DNA of 64,000 nt from Pseudocercospora fijiensis CIRAD86 (lineage: Eukaryota; Ascomycota; Dothideomycetes; Mycosphaerellales; Mycosphaerellaceae), in contig NW_006921537.1 of NCBI RefSeq assembly GCF_000340215.1, forward strand, positions 2,011,011-2,075,010. The letters run 5' to 3'. This document shows positions 44,990-56,345 of the stretch, one piece after another. Under the pieces are notes generated by a model that saw only the letters and a program-made list of their open reading frames with translations, ran no database searches and was not told where the DNA came from. The translations under genes were made by a program, and so were the position numbers. Position 1 is the first letter of the stretch. Each line of letters opens with the position of its first letter.

Positions 44990-45030
44990 AGCTAGTATAG
45001 GACTCGAACCTACGACCTCTTAACCCCTAT
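44990..45030 (-). other. tRNA 3'-half-like sequence with Pol III B box
   Basis: Read on the minus strand, 45010-45000 is GGTTCGAGTCC, a perfect match to the Pol III B-box/T-loop consensus. It is preceded by GAGGTC (variable-loop-like) and GTAGG, which can pair with CCTAT to form the T stem. ACTAGCTA follows as a 3' acceptor-like end, and then a run of eight T (plus-strand A run 44981-44988), a Pol III terminator. The 5' half (D arm, A box) is not visible. The retrotransposon LTR begins immediately beside it at 45031. It could be an interrupted tRNA gene, a tRNA-derived SINE or a chance remnant. Confidence 0.5.
45026..45030. other. Target site duplication, left copy (CCTAT)
   Basis: CCTAT directly precedes the left LTR and is repeated directly after the right LTR at 51738-51742. 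Five bases is the usual duplication length for Ty3/gypsy integrases. Confidence 0.9.
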
Positions 45031-45731
45031 TGTAAGGGTTAGTAGCTAAGCAGTAAGAATGTGCACGAAACTTTGAACTAAACTAAAGGGAGCACTAAAT
45101 CAATATAGCTACTATCTATATAAGACGAACTGCGAAGAAAGGAAGAAGGGTGCCTTAGAGGGAGAGCCCCTTCCTTAGTATTCCGCCTTACGGCCGTCTA
45201 GCGCGTCCGACGCGTAAGCGTAAGCACGTATATCCTGCTTGTCCGCTGTCTCGTAGTGCCTTTATCTCCTAGCTAACTAGCGCAGCGCGCGTATACGAAC
45301 TCGTTTAACCGCTCTTAAGCAAACATATTTCTCCTAGCTCTTCCCTACCTTCCGGTTCCTTCCTACTACTCGGATCTGTCCTACGACTATATATATCTCG
45401 CTTGCTATCGTCCGTATATACGTACGCGTAGTTTAGTATAGTCTCGTCGTTCGTATGTTAATATGTAACGTATTGTTCTACTATATGCGGCCTCCGCAGG
45501 AGTCCCTAAGATATTACGTTATACGGCTAAGTAGGCGACCTAGGCGTACTAGGCGTACTAGGCGTATTAGGCGTACTAGGCGTACTAGGCGTACTAAGCG
45601 TACTAGGCGTACTAGGCGACCTGCTTCGCTAGGGGCCCCTACTACTAAGGCAACTCAAATCCGATATTACTTTATAGTATAGCGGCTAGCTTGTAGGACT
45701 TGTCGGTGCTTTCTAGGCAGCTACTATAACA
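45031..45731 (-). repeat. Left LTR (3' LTR in element orientation)
   Basis: 701 bp, begins TGTAAGGG and ends TATAACA on the plus strand, so TG...CA ends are preserved. It contains a 9 bp tandem array TAGGCGTAC-type at about 45537-45630. Confidence 0.93.
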
Positions 45732-48700
45732 GTAGCCCCCCCCTCGTTCTGCGCGGAGTTCCTACGACGCTAAAGGAGGTCCGTATACAATAGGTGCTAG
45801 TGTTCTTATCCTAGTTCGGGTCGGAGACCTTAATCTAAATTCTATTCGTACGCTTCTCGGAGAAAATATTCCGGGACAGCTCCTTCTATTGTCGTATAGT
45901 CGGTATAGTCTCGTAGGAATTCCTCGATTGCTTCGCGGGCGAAGATAATATAGCGTAGAGGTTCCTAGGTCGTGTCCTCGTCTAAGTACCTCTCCTATTG
46001 TACCTCTCCCTACGGCCCGGGAGGGTTGAGATTTCCGAAATTTGTGTTACTAAAGCTCTATCCGATAATCGCCCGCACTGTACCTAAAGCAGATTCCGGC
46101 TCGTCTTCGGCCTAATCGGTAGCCTCGGTAGCTTCCGGTATCGGCGGGATATCTTCGGGGTCTGCGATTTCTCCGGCGGTTCTTAGGTTAATAACGTATT
46201 TAACCGGGTAAATGTTGAGATTTTCTAGGAGATCTAGTTCGTATACGTATATACCGATTTTCTTTACAATTCGGAAGGGTCCTAGATTTTTCTAGTCGAG
46301 CTTTTTCGAAGGTCGGTTAGTTCTAATATATCGTAAGTCGAGGTAGACGTAATCTCCGACCTAGTAATCTAGCGCGGCGCGTCTACGCTAATTAGCGTAG
46401 TGCTCGTACACTTCTTAGGTATACCTTATCTCGTCCTAGAGCTCTTAGTAGGTCTAGGCTATTTAAAGAGCGAAGGTATCGGCATCTCTTTCCGGATCGT
46501 TTGCCGGGGGCTCTAGTTCGATCTCTATCGGTTCTATACCGATTCGAGGGTGAAATCTAGTAGAGGCGTAGAACGGCGTAGTCTAAGTTGTAGCTAACTC
46601 CTAATTGTTAATAGCAAATTTAATAGAAGGCGTCAATCTTAGCTAGTCGTTTTAGTAGTAATTGTAGAAGCACCTAATAATTTGCTCGATCTACGCGTTA
46701 GCGCGTTCGGTTTGTCCGTCGGTCTACGGGTAGTAAGCCGTTAAAAGGCGCGCTTGAATTTTTAATCGTTCGTAGAGGCGCTTCTAGAAACGGGCAACGA
46801 AATTCGGGCCGCGATTAGATACAATTAATTTAGGTAGGCCTGTATCTTTCTATACGTCCCGGTAGAAGACCTAAGCCGTATTCTTTACGGTTAGGCTGCG
46901 GGCATTCAATACCTTCTTGCGTTTCGTAAGGCGGCAAACTACGACTAGTATGTTTTAAAACTAGAGGCCGTTAAAGTCGGATCCTTTCGGTAGGCCTATA
47001 ATAAAATCTATTAAAATGTATTACTATAGTCGTAGAGGGACTTTAAGAGGTTTTAGTAGCCCTTGCGGCTTACGCGTATCTACTTTCGCTCTACGGTATA
47101 CTACGCAGTTCTTAACGAATCGGTCGACATCCCGGTACAGATTAGGCTAGTAGTACTACTTCCGGAGCTAAGACAACATCTTAGCTCGACCGGGATATGC
47201 TATTCCGAGAGGGTTATAAGCGGAACGTATAATCTAGTCGCGTAAATCTTCGAAATCCGGGACGTAGAGGGCATTTCTAAATATTGTACGGGATGCTCGC
47301 GGTAGAGTTCTACGGAGCTCGTACTCCGAGAGAGAAATATTCTCGTATAACCGCTCCTCGTTCTATAAAGCTTGAATTAGACCTTTAGTAAAAGCGTCTT
47401 CGGCGTATACTGTCGTAAGCTGCTATTCGAGCTAGGTAGGTTCGAGGAGGTCCTATACTTCCTCTTCGCTTTCCTAGTCGCTGTCTAAGCTTTCTAAACT
47501 CGTATCTTCGTCGTCCGAGCTATCGTCGTCTCCGAGAAAGGCAGGAGCGGCTATTAGTATAAAGGATACTACGAGAGGCTCTAGGCCGGTAAAGTCGTCT
47601 CCGAGGAGCTCGTATAGTTCCTAGCTAAGGTTATGCTCCTTAAGGATAGACTGTTCTTTACGCTACGGACCTCGATCTAAAGGCGAGTCTCCGTTACGCC
47701 TTATAAGTACGTCGGCCTATAAGTTTGCTTTGCCGGGCGTATACTAAATAACGAAGTTAAACCGGGAAAGAAACTCACTCTAGCGTACCTACCTACGGCT
47801 AAGGATTTTGCTCTTAAGAAAGTAGATAAGGTTCTTATAATCCGAGCTAACCTAGATCGGTAACTTAGAACCTTCGAGTTCCGGACGCTATTCTTCGAAA
47901 GCCTTAACGATTGCGAGGAGCTCCTTGTCGTAGATGTCGTAATTGTATTCTACGGAGGACATTTTCTTAGAGAGGTAGGCTACGGGTAGCTACGTATCTT
48001 CCGGGGTCGTTCGTTAAAGGAGAACGGCGCTAGTTATACCGTCGGAAGTATCGGTTTCTAGGCGCGTTTCTTTATCGAAGTCGAAGTACTATAGGATCGG
48101 TACGGTCGTAAAACTTTACCGTAACTAGTCGAAGGCTTCTTAATAGGCCGGTAACTATTCAAATTTGACGTCTTTCCGCGTAAGTGCCGTAAGTAGACAG
48201 GCGATTCCGCTGAAATTCCGTATAAATCTCCGGTAGAAGTTAGCAAAACCGAGGAAGCCCTAGACTTCTTTTACGTTTCGTAGCACTCCCTAGTTTAGAA
48301 CGGCTTCGATCTTGCCGGGATCTATTCGAATACCTTCTAAAGAGACAATAAGGCCGAGGAATTTCACCTCTTACTTATAGAATTCGCACTTGTCGATATC
48401 GATATACAGTCTAGCTTCTACGAGTTTCTTAAGTACCTTTTCGATATATTCGTAGTGTTCCGCTTTCGTTTTGCTATAAATTAGGATGTCGTCTATATAC
48501 GCCGAGACGAAGGCGTCTAGGAATTCTTTAAGCGTATCGTTAATATATAATTAGAACGTGCTAGGTCCGTTGCAGAGCCCGAACGGTAAGACTAGGTATT
48601 TAAAAAGGCCGTAACGGGTTCGGAAGGCTATTAACTATTCGTCTCCCTCGGCAATATAGATCGCGTTAAAGGCGGCGATTACGTCGAGCTTAGTAAACTA

Positions 48701-51036
48701 GCGAGCCTTCGAAAGGCGTTCGAGCGTTTCGTTTACGAGAGGGATTAGGTAGCGGTTCTTTTTCGTTAACGCGTTAAGGCCCCGGTAGTCTACGTAGAAA
48801 CGGAGACCTCTGCCGGGTTTCTAGGCAAATATAACTAGTGCGGCTGCTTCGGAGGAACTAGGGCGGATAAAGCCCTTTTATAGGTTATCTTCGAGGTATT
48901 TCTTTAGTACGAGGAGCTTATCTCGAGACATCGAGTAGAGAGGGCCGTACGGCGGCGGCTTGCTATCGATTAGCTCGATTTTGTAGTCGACACCTAGCCG
49001 GTACGGTAGCAGAATATCGGCGTTCTTCTTCGAAAACTAGTAGAGTCGGTACTAATGCTCCTTCGGTAGTTTCGTTCTTAGATCCGTTAGTTCTTCGTCG
49101 AACTTTCGGATAGCCTTCTCGATATCCTATATTATTATAGCGAAGATCTAAGTGCGTTTGTCGCGGGCAAGACGCGAGAAGGCAGCCGCGCTAATAGCGA
49201 ACACGGTACGATCTCGGGGAGTATCGGAGGTAGAACTAGATTCGTTAAAGTAGTACTTAGCGCAATACTTGCTCGTAAAGGATAGAGATTCGGAGGCCTA
49301 GTCGATAACCGGGTTATACTTTTTAAGCTAAGGAAGACTAAGAATAACGGGGTAAGTCTTCGGGAGTTTCGTAAGGAAAAACATAATATGTTCGGTATAC
49401 GGGCCGATAGTAATAGATAAGTAGCAGATCTAGGTTACCTTGCCGGCGGCCGCGGTTGTACCGTTAAACATTTCCAACTCCCGAGCGTACGTAAGGTCTT
49501 AGAACGTTAAGCCGAGCTCTCTCGTATAGTCGTAATCTATAAACGAGTAGCCGGTTGCGCCGTTATTAATAAGAGCTACAGTTTTCAATAATTTCTTTTG
49601 ATTTCCTATTAACGTTTCTACTACGAAAGGCTAGCAGACTAACTCTTTCTCTATAGCCGAGCTAGAGAAAGGGAAGGTAGCAGCAGATACTCTTAGTTTT
49701 AGAACGAATGAACCTTATAAGCGACTATATATAAGGTTCAAGCTTTTCCCTAGCCGCTCGGAGTAGCGCTAGCCGGTAAAGGCGTATCTAGAGTCGTAAC
49801 ATTCGCGGCGGCGACTCGCTATATCGTTAGCATATTTAGCCGGCCGACGAGAGACGGGCAGAGGCGAGCAATATATCCTTTTACTCCGTAGTAGATGCAT
49901 TCTCCTACCGTACGGCGACGCTACTTCTCTTCTTCCGAAAGCTTGCTATTTACTAGGGGCGCGCGTAGACGGGCGCCGAGCGAGGTAGCGCTTAAATCTA
50001 TCGGATCGGCGGCAGGCTAGGCGCCTAGCGGTATTAGGGCTATAGCCGGAGCTAGTGCTAAAGCCGGCGTCTAAGCTATCTATAACTTCGACGGTAGCGT
50101 AGCGAACGGCGACGTAAAGCGACTAGTATTCGTACGGGCGCCTCTACGGTTAGCGATAATTTTCGCGAAGTTTCGAGTCGTATTGTCGATACGCGTAAGC
50201 AAGGCATATAGTTCGGTAATGTTTAGATTCTCCGTATCCTTATCGCGGACTTATAGCATCATTTCTTCGCTAAGGCCGCGCACTAAGATCCATTTAGCGA
50301 CGTCCGGGGGGTATTCGGCGTACCTAATCTCGTATTAGAAGGCGGCATAGTACTCTTAGTAGGTCTTATTTGCTTGCTTGAGTTTGTCTAAGTTTAGGCG
50401 CGCAGTTTGCTTACGGTCGGGGTCGCCGAAACTAGCGTCGAGGGCCTTCTAGATAGTAGCCGTTATAGTTGTTTCTGCATTTTCTAAGAGGCTATAGTAG
50501 GAATCGAGGGCGGAGCTACCGAGCAGAGAAAACATAAATCCGGTCTTTAAAGCTTTAATCGGATAGTAGTCGGCGTTAGCGAGAAAGCGGATCTTAACCT
50601 ATATCTTGAATTCTTCGTACACTTTACGCTTGCCGGTAAAGCGTTCGGGGTCGCTTAGCTTCTTACTCTTATTCGAAGTAGGTGTAAATAGGTAAGAAGC
50701 GGGTACCGCGGCGCCTAGGCGAGTAGAGGCGAGCTGCGACTAGAGGCGGCCTACCTCGTCTTCTTTTTCCGCAATAGAAGCATTCGCGTCGCTAAGAGCC
50801 GTACTAAGGCTAGTACGGGAGACCGAGAGGAAACGAGTAGTATCTTTGTAAGCCTTAAGCAGGTTAACGAGCAGTTCCGGGTCGGTAGCGTAGGCGTAAT
50901 CTAGCTGTTCGCGCGTAGCGGGGATTTTATTCTATACTAAGCTTGAAAAATCGGGTACGTCGTTAGGTCTTATGTTTTGAATCTATTCGTTAGGCGTGTC
51001 TATCTTAATAGAGGCGTTTTTTGAGGCAGTTCGTAA
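45732..51036 (-). pseudogene. Degenerate gag-pol of the retrotransposon
   Basis: Domains can still be read on the minus strand despite stops. A CX2CX4HX4C knuckle sits at 49858-49899 with its second Cys and its His both changed to Tyr. An aspartic-protease-like segment lies near 49527-49580 (NGATGYSFID; the catalytic Asp-Ser positions read Asn-Asn). The reverse transcriptase spans about 48240-48960 with an intact YIDD active site at 48488-48499. An RNase H region follows. The integrase core lies near 46600-47250, with the DGQTER-type segment around 46700-46740. A chromodomain-like EPLRYIIFAREAIEEF segment is near 45900-45960. Stops fall where Trp or Gln codons are expected (TGG to TAG, CAA to TAA). 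No intact protein can be made. Confidence 0.9.
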
Positions 51037-51737
51037 TATAAGGGTTAGTAGCTAAGTAGTAAGAATATATACGAAACTTTAAACTGAACTAAAGGGAGCA
51101 CTAAATTAATATAGCTGCTATCTATATAAGACGAACTGCGAAGAAAGGAAGAAGGGTACCTTAGAGAGAGAGCCCCTTCCTTAGTATTCCGCCCTACGGC
51201 CGTCTAGCGCGTCCGACGCGTAAGCGTAAGCACGTATATCCTGCTTGTCCGCTGTCTCGTAGTACCTTTATCTCCTAGCTAACTAGCGTAGCGCGCGTAT
51301 ACGAACTCGTTTGACCGCTCTTAAGTAAACATGTTTCTCCTAGCTCTTCCCTACCTTCCGGTTCCTTCCTACTACTCGGATCTGTCCTACGACTGTATAT
51401 ATCTCGCTTACTATCGTCCGTATATGCGTACGCGTAGTTTAGTACAGTCCCGTCGTTCGTATATTAATATGTAACGTATTGTTCTACTATATACGGCCTC
51501 CGCGGGAGTCCCTAAGATATTACGTTATACGGCTAAGTAGGCGACCTAGGCGTACTAGGCGTACTAGGCGTATTAGGCGTACTAGGCGTACTAGGCGTAC
51601 TAGGCGTACTAGGCGTACTAGGCGACCTGCTTCGCTAGGGGCCCCTGCTACTAAGGCAACTCAAATCCGACATCACTTTATAGCATAGCGGCTAGCTTGT
51701 AGGACTTGTCGGTGCTTTCTAGGCAGCTACTATAACA
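51037..51737 (-). repeat. Right LTR (5' LTR in element orientation)
   Basis: 701 bp, colinear with the left LTR. It begins TATAAGGG (terminal TG changed to TA) and ends TATAACA. It differs from the left LTR by scattered transitions and has its own 9 bp array at about 51543-51620. Confidence 0.93.
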
Positions 51738-51742
51738 CCTAT
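51738..51742. other. Target site duplication, right copy (CCTAT)
   Basis: Perfect repeat of 45026-45030. Confidence 0.9.
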
Positions 51743-52170
51743 CGATCTTATAACTCCTTTAAGATATATGCCTTTCTATAGTAGGGACTATATTAAGTAG
51801 TATAGCCGGGAGAAATAGAATTATTAATAGTTAAGAATTAAGTTAGAGCTAATACTAGCTAATACCTACTAATACTAAATTCGAAGGTCGTCGATTTATA
51901 TAAAAGTTTTACGTTCTATAGAACCGACCCGCGCGGTTCTAATAGTATAATTTTTATTGAAATCGGATTAGTATTTATCGAGATATATATAGGATACTCC
52001 GTATTCTATAGCTATCTAGTCTAGGGGCGCCCTAATATAATAGCCTATAGGGTACTAAGTATTAGCCTAATCGGGGGGGGGGCGATAGTAAGGCTCTAGG
52101 GCGTCTAGTAGGTATATCGACTTTTTTTTTATACTAGATATATAATTTTCGCTAAGTCTACGAGTTAGTT

Positions 52171-52352
52171 TCGAGGAGGAGGAGTACTTTATATATTAAT
52201 CTACTATATATAGTTTTATGCTTAGACGGCGTCTAGGATAGGAGGTAGTAGTACTACTATATCGGAGTTAGGTTTTAACTTTCAAGGAGGAGGAGTACTT
52301 TATATATTAATCTACTATATATAGTTTTATACTTAGACGGCGTTTAGAATAG
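52171..52352. repeat. Direct duplication of a 71 bp segment
   Basis: 52171-52241 and 52282-52352 share GGAGGAGGAGTACTTTATAT, a TATATAGTTTTAT stretch and CTTAGACGGCGT, with a few transitions between copies. Confidence 0.85.
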
Positions 52353-52663
52353 ACTGTAACTACTAAGAGGAAATTCTATTATCGAGTTCCTATCTAAGTA
52401 ACTTAACAGGTTGCTAGACTATTATACTAACTCGCGCGGCTCTAATTCTATAATTTAAGTAAACGTATATATTTCTTTGATTTTCGAATATATCTAGGTT
52501 ATATAACGGACTAAGTTGTCCGGTAATAACGGTATAGTTTCTACTAATATTAGCCTAATCTATCCTAATACTCTTATAATATATTGTATACTAGCATTAT
52601 AAATATATACCTATAACTAGTATATTTACTTTCTATATATACGTTTATATATACTCTTTACTA

Positions 52664-52764
52664 TATATACTATCTTATTATATATACTATCTTATTATAT
52701 ATACTATCTTATTATATATACTATCTTATTATATATACTATCTTATTATATATATATATATATA
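52664..52764. repeat. 17 bp tandem repeat TATATACTATCTTATTA, then (TA)n
   Basis: Five units start at 52664, 52681, 52698, 52715 and 52732 with almost no divergence, ending in a dinucleotide TA run. Confidence 0.9.
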
Positions 52765-53351
52765 ATAGACTTCGAAAAAAACCCCTTTCCTAAAAAGTAA
52801 AAAAAAGGGATCGTAAAATATTTAAAAATTAATACCTTGAACTGTGCTATTATTATAGCGAGGTCCAAAGTATTAAATAGTCTGCCGCCGGAGGATTACA
52901 ACGCTACATAGTAGCCGGACACCCCTGCTCCCGAAAATTTCAGGCCCTCAATAAAGTGTATAAGGACACTCGTCAAACAGCAAACCAACTCAAATGATTG
53001 GATGCCGGGTTGGAATTTAAGTTCGTATATAGAGTGTACACCGTACCTAGGAAATCCGGGGTAGCCTAGGTTAGGGAGGTACTCACCGCCGGCTTTTTTT
53101 AAGTAACGCCAAGCCGAAAATTTTCGAACGTGGATGACCTCTGCGCTGCTACTCTTGGAACGCGCCCGCGGTCCACAACACTTCCTAGTTGCGAGCGAAG
53201 CTCGCACTACGATAGCAGGTCTCACACAGTGGCTTAATTCCCTGTTTGACCAGGCACGTGGTTCCCCGGATTTTAGAAAGCTGAAGCTCTGATTGGCTGC
53301 ATTCTACACGAACTGGTGGGACGGACAAACTCGGCCTCCGAAGACGTTACC

Positions 53352-53408
53352 GCGCCGACTTCCCGAACAAGCGCCGACTTCCCGAACAAGCGCCGACTTC
53401 CCGAACAA
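53352..53408. repeat. 19 bp GC-rich tandem repeat, three perfect copies
   Basis: GCGCCGACTTCCCGAACAA is repeated at 53352, 53371 and 53390. It is GC-rich inside an AT-rich island and shows no transition damage. Confidence 0.95.
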
Positions 53409-53784
53409 CCGCTAGTAAAGCCTTTTGCCTTCCTTCTAATACTTCAAATATATAGTAAAATATATAGTAAAATATACAAACAATTAATAAGAAAATTAAT
53501 AAGAAAATTAACTAAAACATTAATAAAAGAATTTATAAAACAACTTTTAATAAAAGAACCTATAGAAAAATTAATTTTAATTATAGAAAACATACGATTT
53601 AAATTTATAAAATTACCGAAAAATATTAAAGGAACGAGAGCGAGAATAAGAGCGAGGAACCCTAAAATTCGCGGCTCCGCTATACTAGGTATATATAAAA
53701 TTTAAAAACTCGCGGGCGCTACCGCTATTACTACGTAAGTAGAAGGAGCAGAAGTACTTACGTACGGGTACTATCCTGGTTAGT

Positions 53785-54090
53785 AAAACAATTAACAAAA
53801 CAACAAACAAAACAACTAATAAAACAACTAATAAAACAACTAATAAAACAACAAATAAAACAATTAATAGAACAATTAACAAAACAATTAATAAAACAAT
53901 TAACAAAACAATTAACAAAACAATTAATAAAACGATAAATAAAACAATTAACAAAACAATTAACAAAACAATTAATAAAACAATTAATAAAACAATAGTA
54001 GAACAATTAGTAAGGCAATTAATTAAATAATTAATTAAACAATTAGTAAAGCAATTAGTTAAACAATTAGTTAAACAATTAATAAAATAA
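53785..54090. repeat. ~12 bp AT-rich repeat tract (AAAACAATTAAT type)
   Basis: Roughly 25 imperfect units alternate AAAACAATTAAC, AAAACAATTAAT and AAAACAACTAAT. The minus strand gives a meaningless Ile/Val/Leu reading frame. Confidence 0.9.
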
Positions 54091-54863
54091 ATTATATTCT
54101 AGTAAATAAATAACTTATAATAAAGTTAAAAAGAAGGTAAATAATAAACTAGAGAAGAAACTAAATAATAAAGCAAATAATAGATAAAATAAAAAACTAG
54201 AGAACAAAGTAAATAATAAACTAAATAATAAGCTAATTAATAGACTAAATAATAAGCTAGTACTAAACTAAGTAGTAAGATAGAAAACAAGTAATAAATA
54301 AGGATATAAATAAGAGGACTTAGACGTATTAGAAAAAAGAAAACATATAATAAAAATAAATAAGAAAATATAAAATGGGTAAGTAAAACAAGTAAGATAC
54401 TAAATAGAAAAACTGTAAAACATTAAAGAAAAAAATTAAAAATAGTTTTTTTAATAATATAAAAAGTAGTAATAGATATAAAAAATTAGAGAAAACTAGA
54501 ATAAAAGTAAGTAATATATATAAAGTTAAAAATAATAAAGTAGTATCTAAAATACTAGAAAAGAAAAATAGTAATATAAAAATATAAAAATACTTATTCC
54601 TAATAAACTATTCTAATAGAACTAAATCGTATAATAATAGTAATAGCTTCGAGGTCTAGCTTCGAGGTCTAAAGAACCGAATTAGCTTAGTATATATAAG
54701 GCGAAAGCTTCGCTCGCACTCCTCTAGGCACGCGCTAGCCGCCTAGGAGCACATTTTATTATCGATCACGAGCGCATTATTGCACAAGATGCTCAGGTAA
54801 GATTTGACGGTATGTACGAGCTACTGAGTCCTTCGCTAGAAGAAGTGTCGCTTCTGATTCATC

Positions 54864-56063
54864 ATGTTATGCTTGAATTTCGCCATCTCCTTTGATGGCA
54901 TGGCAATTCTCAGTTTCTCCAGTGTCCTTTATTTCACAACATCATTACTTTCATGGGTGCGTTCCGGCCTCATCCGAGGTTGGACAGTGCACCTCTCTGG
55001 CCTTCTAGCACTATTGATCACAGGAGAGGAATGCCCGCATCAACAGCGCCAGAATCTCAAGCATTTGACTGCTACTAGCCATGTTCCAATCGCGAACATA
55101 GTCTCGGAAGCTGAAGCTGACGCCATCGTGACGAAGAGAGACGCTTTCTTGCCCGAAAACGCGGTGGCTGGCAGCAGCCAAGAGGTTCATCCGACAGCCT
55201 CTAAGACATGCCTCGCGGAGGGCGGCTTGTCATATAATGGCCATGAGGAGACGTCTCGCAGATCAATGCTGTTTCGCAGCAATTTCAAGGCATGCTTCCA
55301 ACAATTCCCTCTGGACGATGTCTTTACCAGACATCTGGAAATTGGACGGCCGGTCTGGCTGAAGACGTGTCTTGGATGCCATCGAACGCTCAGGTCTGAC
55401 TATTTTAACGAGCATTTGTTGCTATCAAGCAACCTTTCGTGCCGAAGTGCCAGATGGACTCAGCAATCCAGCTATGGCGCTCCGAGAGCATTACCAGAAT
55501 CGGTACAGGCGCCGCATGTTGCAGAGTTGGAGGACACTGCCTGCGTTCAAGCGGAGTCTTCTGCGTGTGATAAGCAAATTGATGGTTTGCACAGAGAGCA
55601 GCAGATTCCTTATGGGAAGACCGAACGCTCCAGTTCGCGCAGACCCGAGGCAACTGGGGTCCGACGTGCTGCTTCTGAGCGTCTCTCGCGCACGTTCTCC
55701 ACCTGGCGGACAGTCTCTGGCCCAAGATGGCAATCATTAAGGCTACCTCGTAAGACCGACTTTGGTCAGCAATACCAACCACCCAACCGCAGCACGAACA
55801 GAAACGATGCGCAAGATTATGGCCATGAGCCTAGAGGCAGAAGACTGACTAGAGACAAAAGATTTGAAGCATCGAGCAAGATGTCTGCTCACCTACAAGA
55901 CGCCAAGTATGTTACTTCGAGGGGGCAAGCTAGAACAAGCAAGGCCAATGGCTGGGCAGCTTTCGATGAGCCGATTGACGACCATGATGCTTCTAGCATC
56001 CGATCATACGAGCAAATTGTTCATGGCAATTGTGTGACGTGGCTGGCAAAACGACCTCAGTGA
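54864..56063 (+). CDS. Possible gene of unknown function beside the island
   Basis: A 399-codon frame from ATG at 54864. The first ~55 residues are hydrophobic (LSFSSVLYFTTSLLSWV and LSGLLALLITG), suggesting one or two membrane segments or a signal sequence. The rest is hydrophilic, with scattered Cys and many Arg and Ser towards the end. Composition is normal and not RIP-like. A second frame (55372-55740) overlaps with protein-like sequence, so the exon structure may be different from one long exon. I recognise no family; treat as tentative. Confidence 0.4.
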   Translation: MLCLNFAISFDGMAILSFSSVLYFTTSLLSWVRSGLIRGWTVHLSGLLALLITGEECPHQQRQNLKHLTATSHVPIANIVSEAEADAIVTKRDAFLPENAVAGSSQEVHPTASKTCLAEGGLSYNGHEETSRRSMLFRSNFKACFQQFPLDDVFTRHLEIGRPVWLKTCLGCHRTLRSDYFNEHLLLSSNLSCRSARWTQQSSYGAPRALPESVQAPHVAELEDTACVQAESSACDKQIDGLHREQQIPYGKTERSSSRRPEATGVRRAASERLSRTFSTWRTVSGPRWQSLRLPRKTDFGQQYQPPNRSTNRNDAQDYGHEPRGRRLTRDKRFEASSKMSAHLQDAKYVTSRGQARTSKANGWAAFDEPIDDHDASSIRSYEQIVHGNCVTWLAKRPQ

Positions 56064-56345
56064 GCTCTCCCAACAGTCAACATATCGATAGGGTCGAGAA
56101 AATGGCATTTCTCTACAGTTTCCGACTCCAATTGACTTACTTCCTGGACCGCGGTCGACCCCGCATCACGTAAAGAAGCGAACACGAGGTGTCGGGCAGC
56201 TTCAAAACCACTACTTTCTAGCCCATCACGCCCTACAAGTGGACACTTACACGCATGTAGTGGCCAAACCCCGGCCAAAACCTGCCTCCTCCAGATCCTT
56301 TTCTAGAGCTTGAAGGGTGACCAAGAATTGCAGGAGTCCTTCCTG

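Larger units (their letters stand above)
45031..51737 (-). mobile_element. Ty3/gypsy chromovirus-type LTR retrotransposon, RIP-inactivated
   Basis: A complete 6707 bp insertion: equal 701 bp LTRs, a perfect 5 bp target duplication and a degenerate gag-pol on the minus strand. A purine-rich tract (plus strand GTAGCCCCCCCCCTCG at 45732-45747) lies next to the left LTR, where the 3' polypurine tract of a minus-strand element should be. Read on the minus strand, the order is gag zinc knuckle, protease, reverse transcriptase, RNase H, integrase and a chromodomain-like tail. Integrase after RT and RNase H marks Ty3/gypsy rather than copia. All frames are full of stops from CA-to-TA type changes, so the copy is dead. 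Confidence 0.95.
51743..54863. other. AT-rich, RIP-like flank of the transposon island
   Basis: No intact gene. TA-rich sequence with several separate repeats listed individually, interrupted at about 52850-53420 by a block of near-normal composition with a 109-codon minus-strand frame that I do not recognise. A run of nine or more G lies near 52075. Confidence 0.6.

Noticed and set aside
45455..45682. Arg/Thr-rich frame (RRTRRTRR) and its twin at 51479-51688
   Set aside because: Produced by the 9 bp array in both LTRs.
51743..51830. 5' half of a tRNA completing the tRNA-like 3' half across the insertion
   Set aside because: The rejoined minus-strand sequence gives no convincing D arm or A box by eye; the sequence may be too RIP-damaged to judge.
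53685..54006. Minus-strand frames of ~90 codons made of Ile, Val, Leu and Phe
   Set aside because: They are translations of the 12 bp repeat tract; no start context, no domain.
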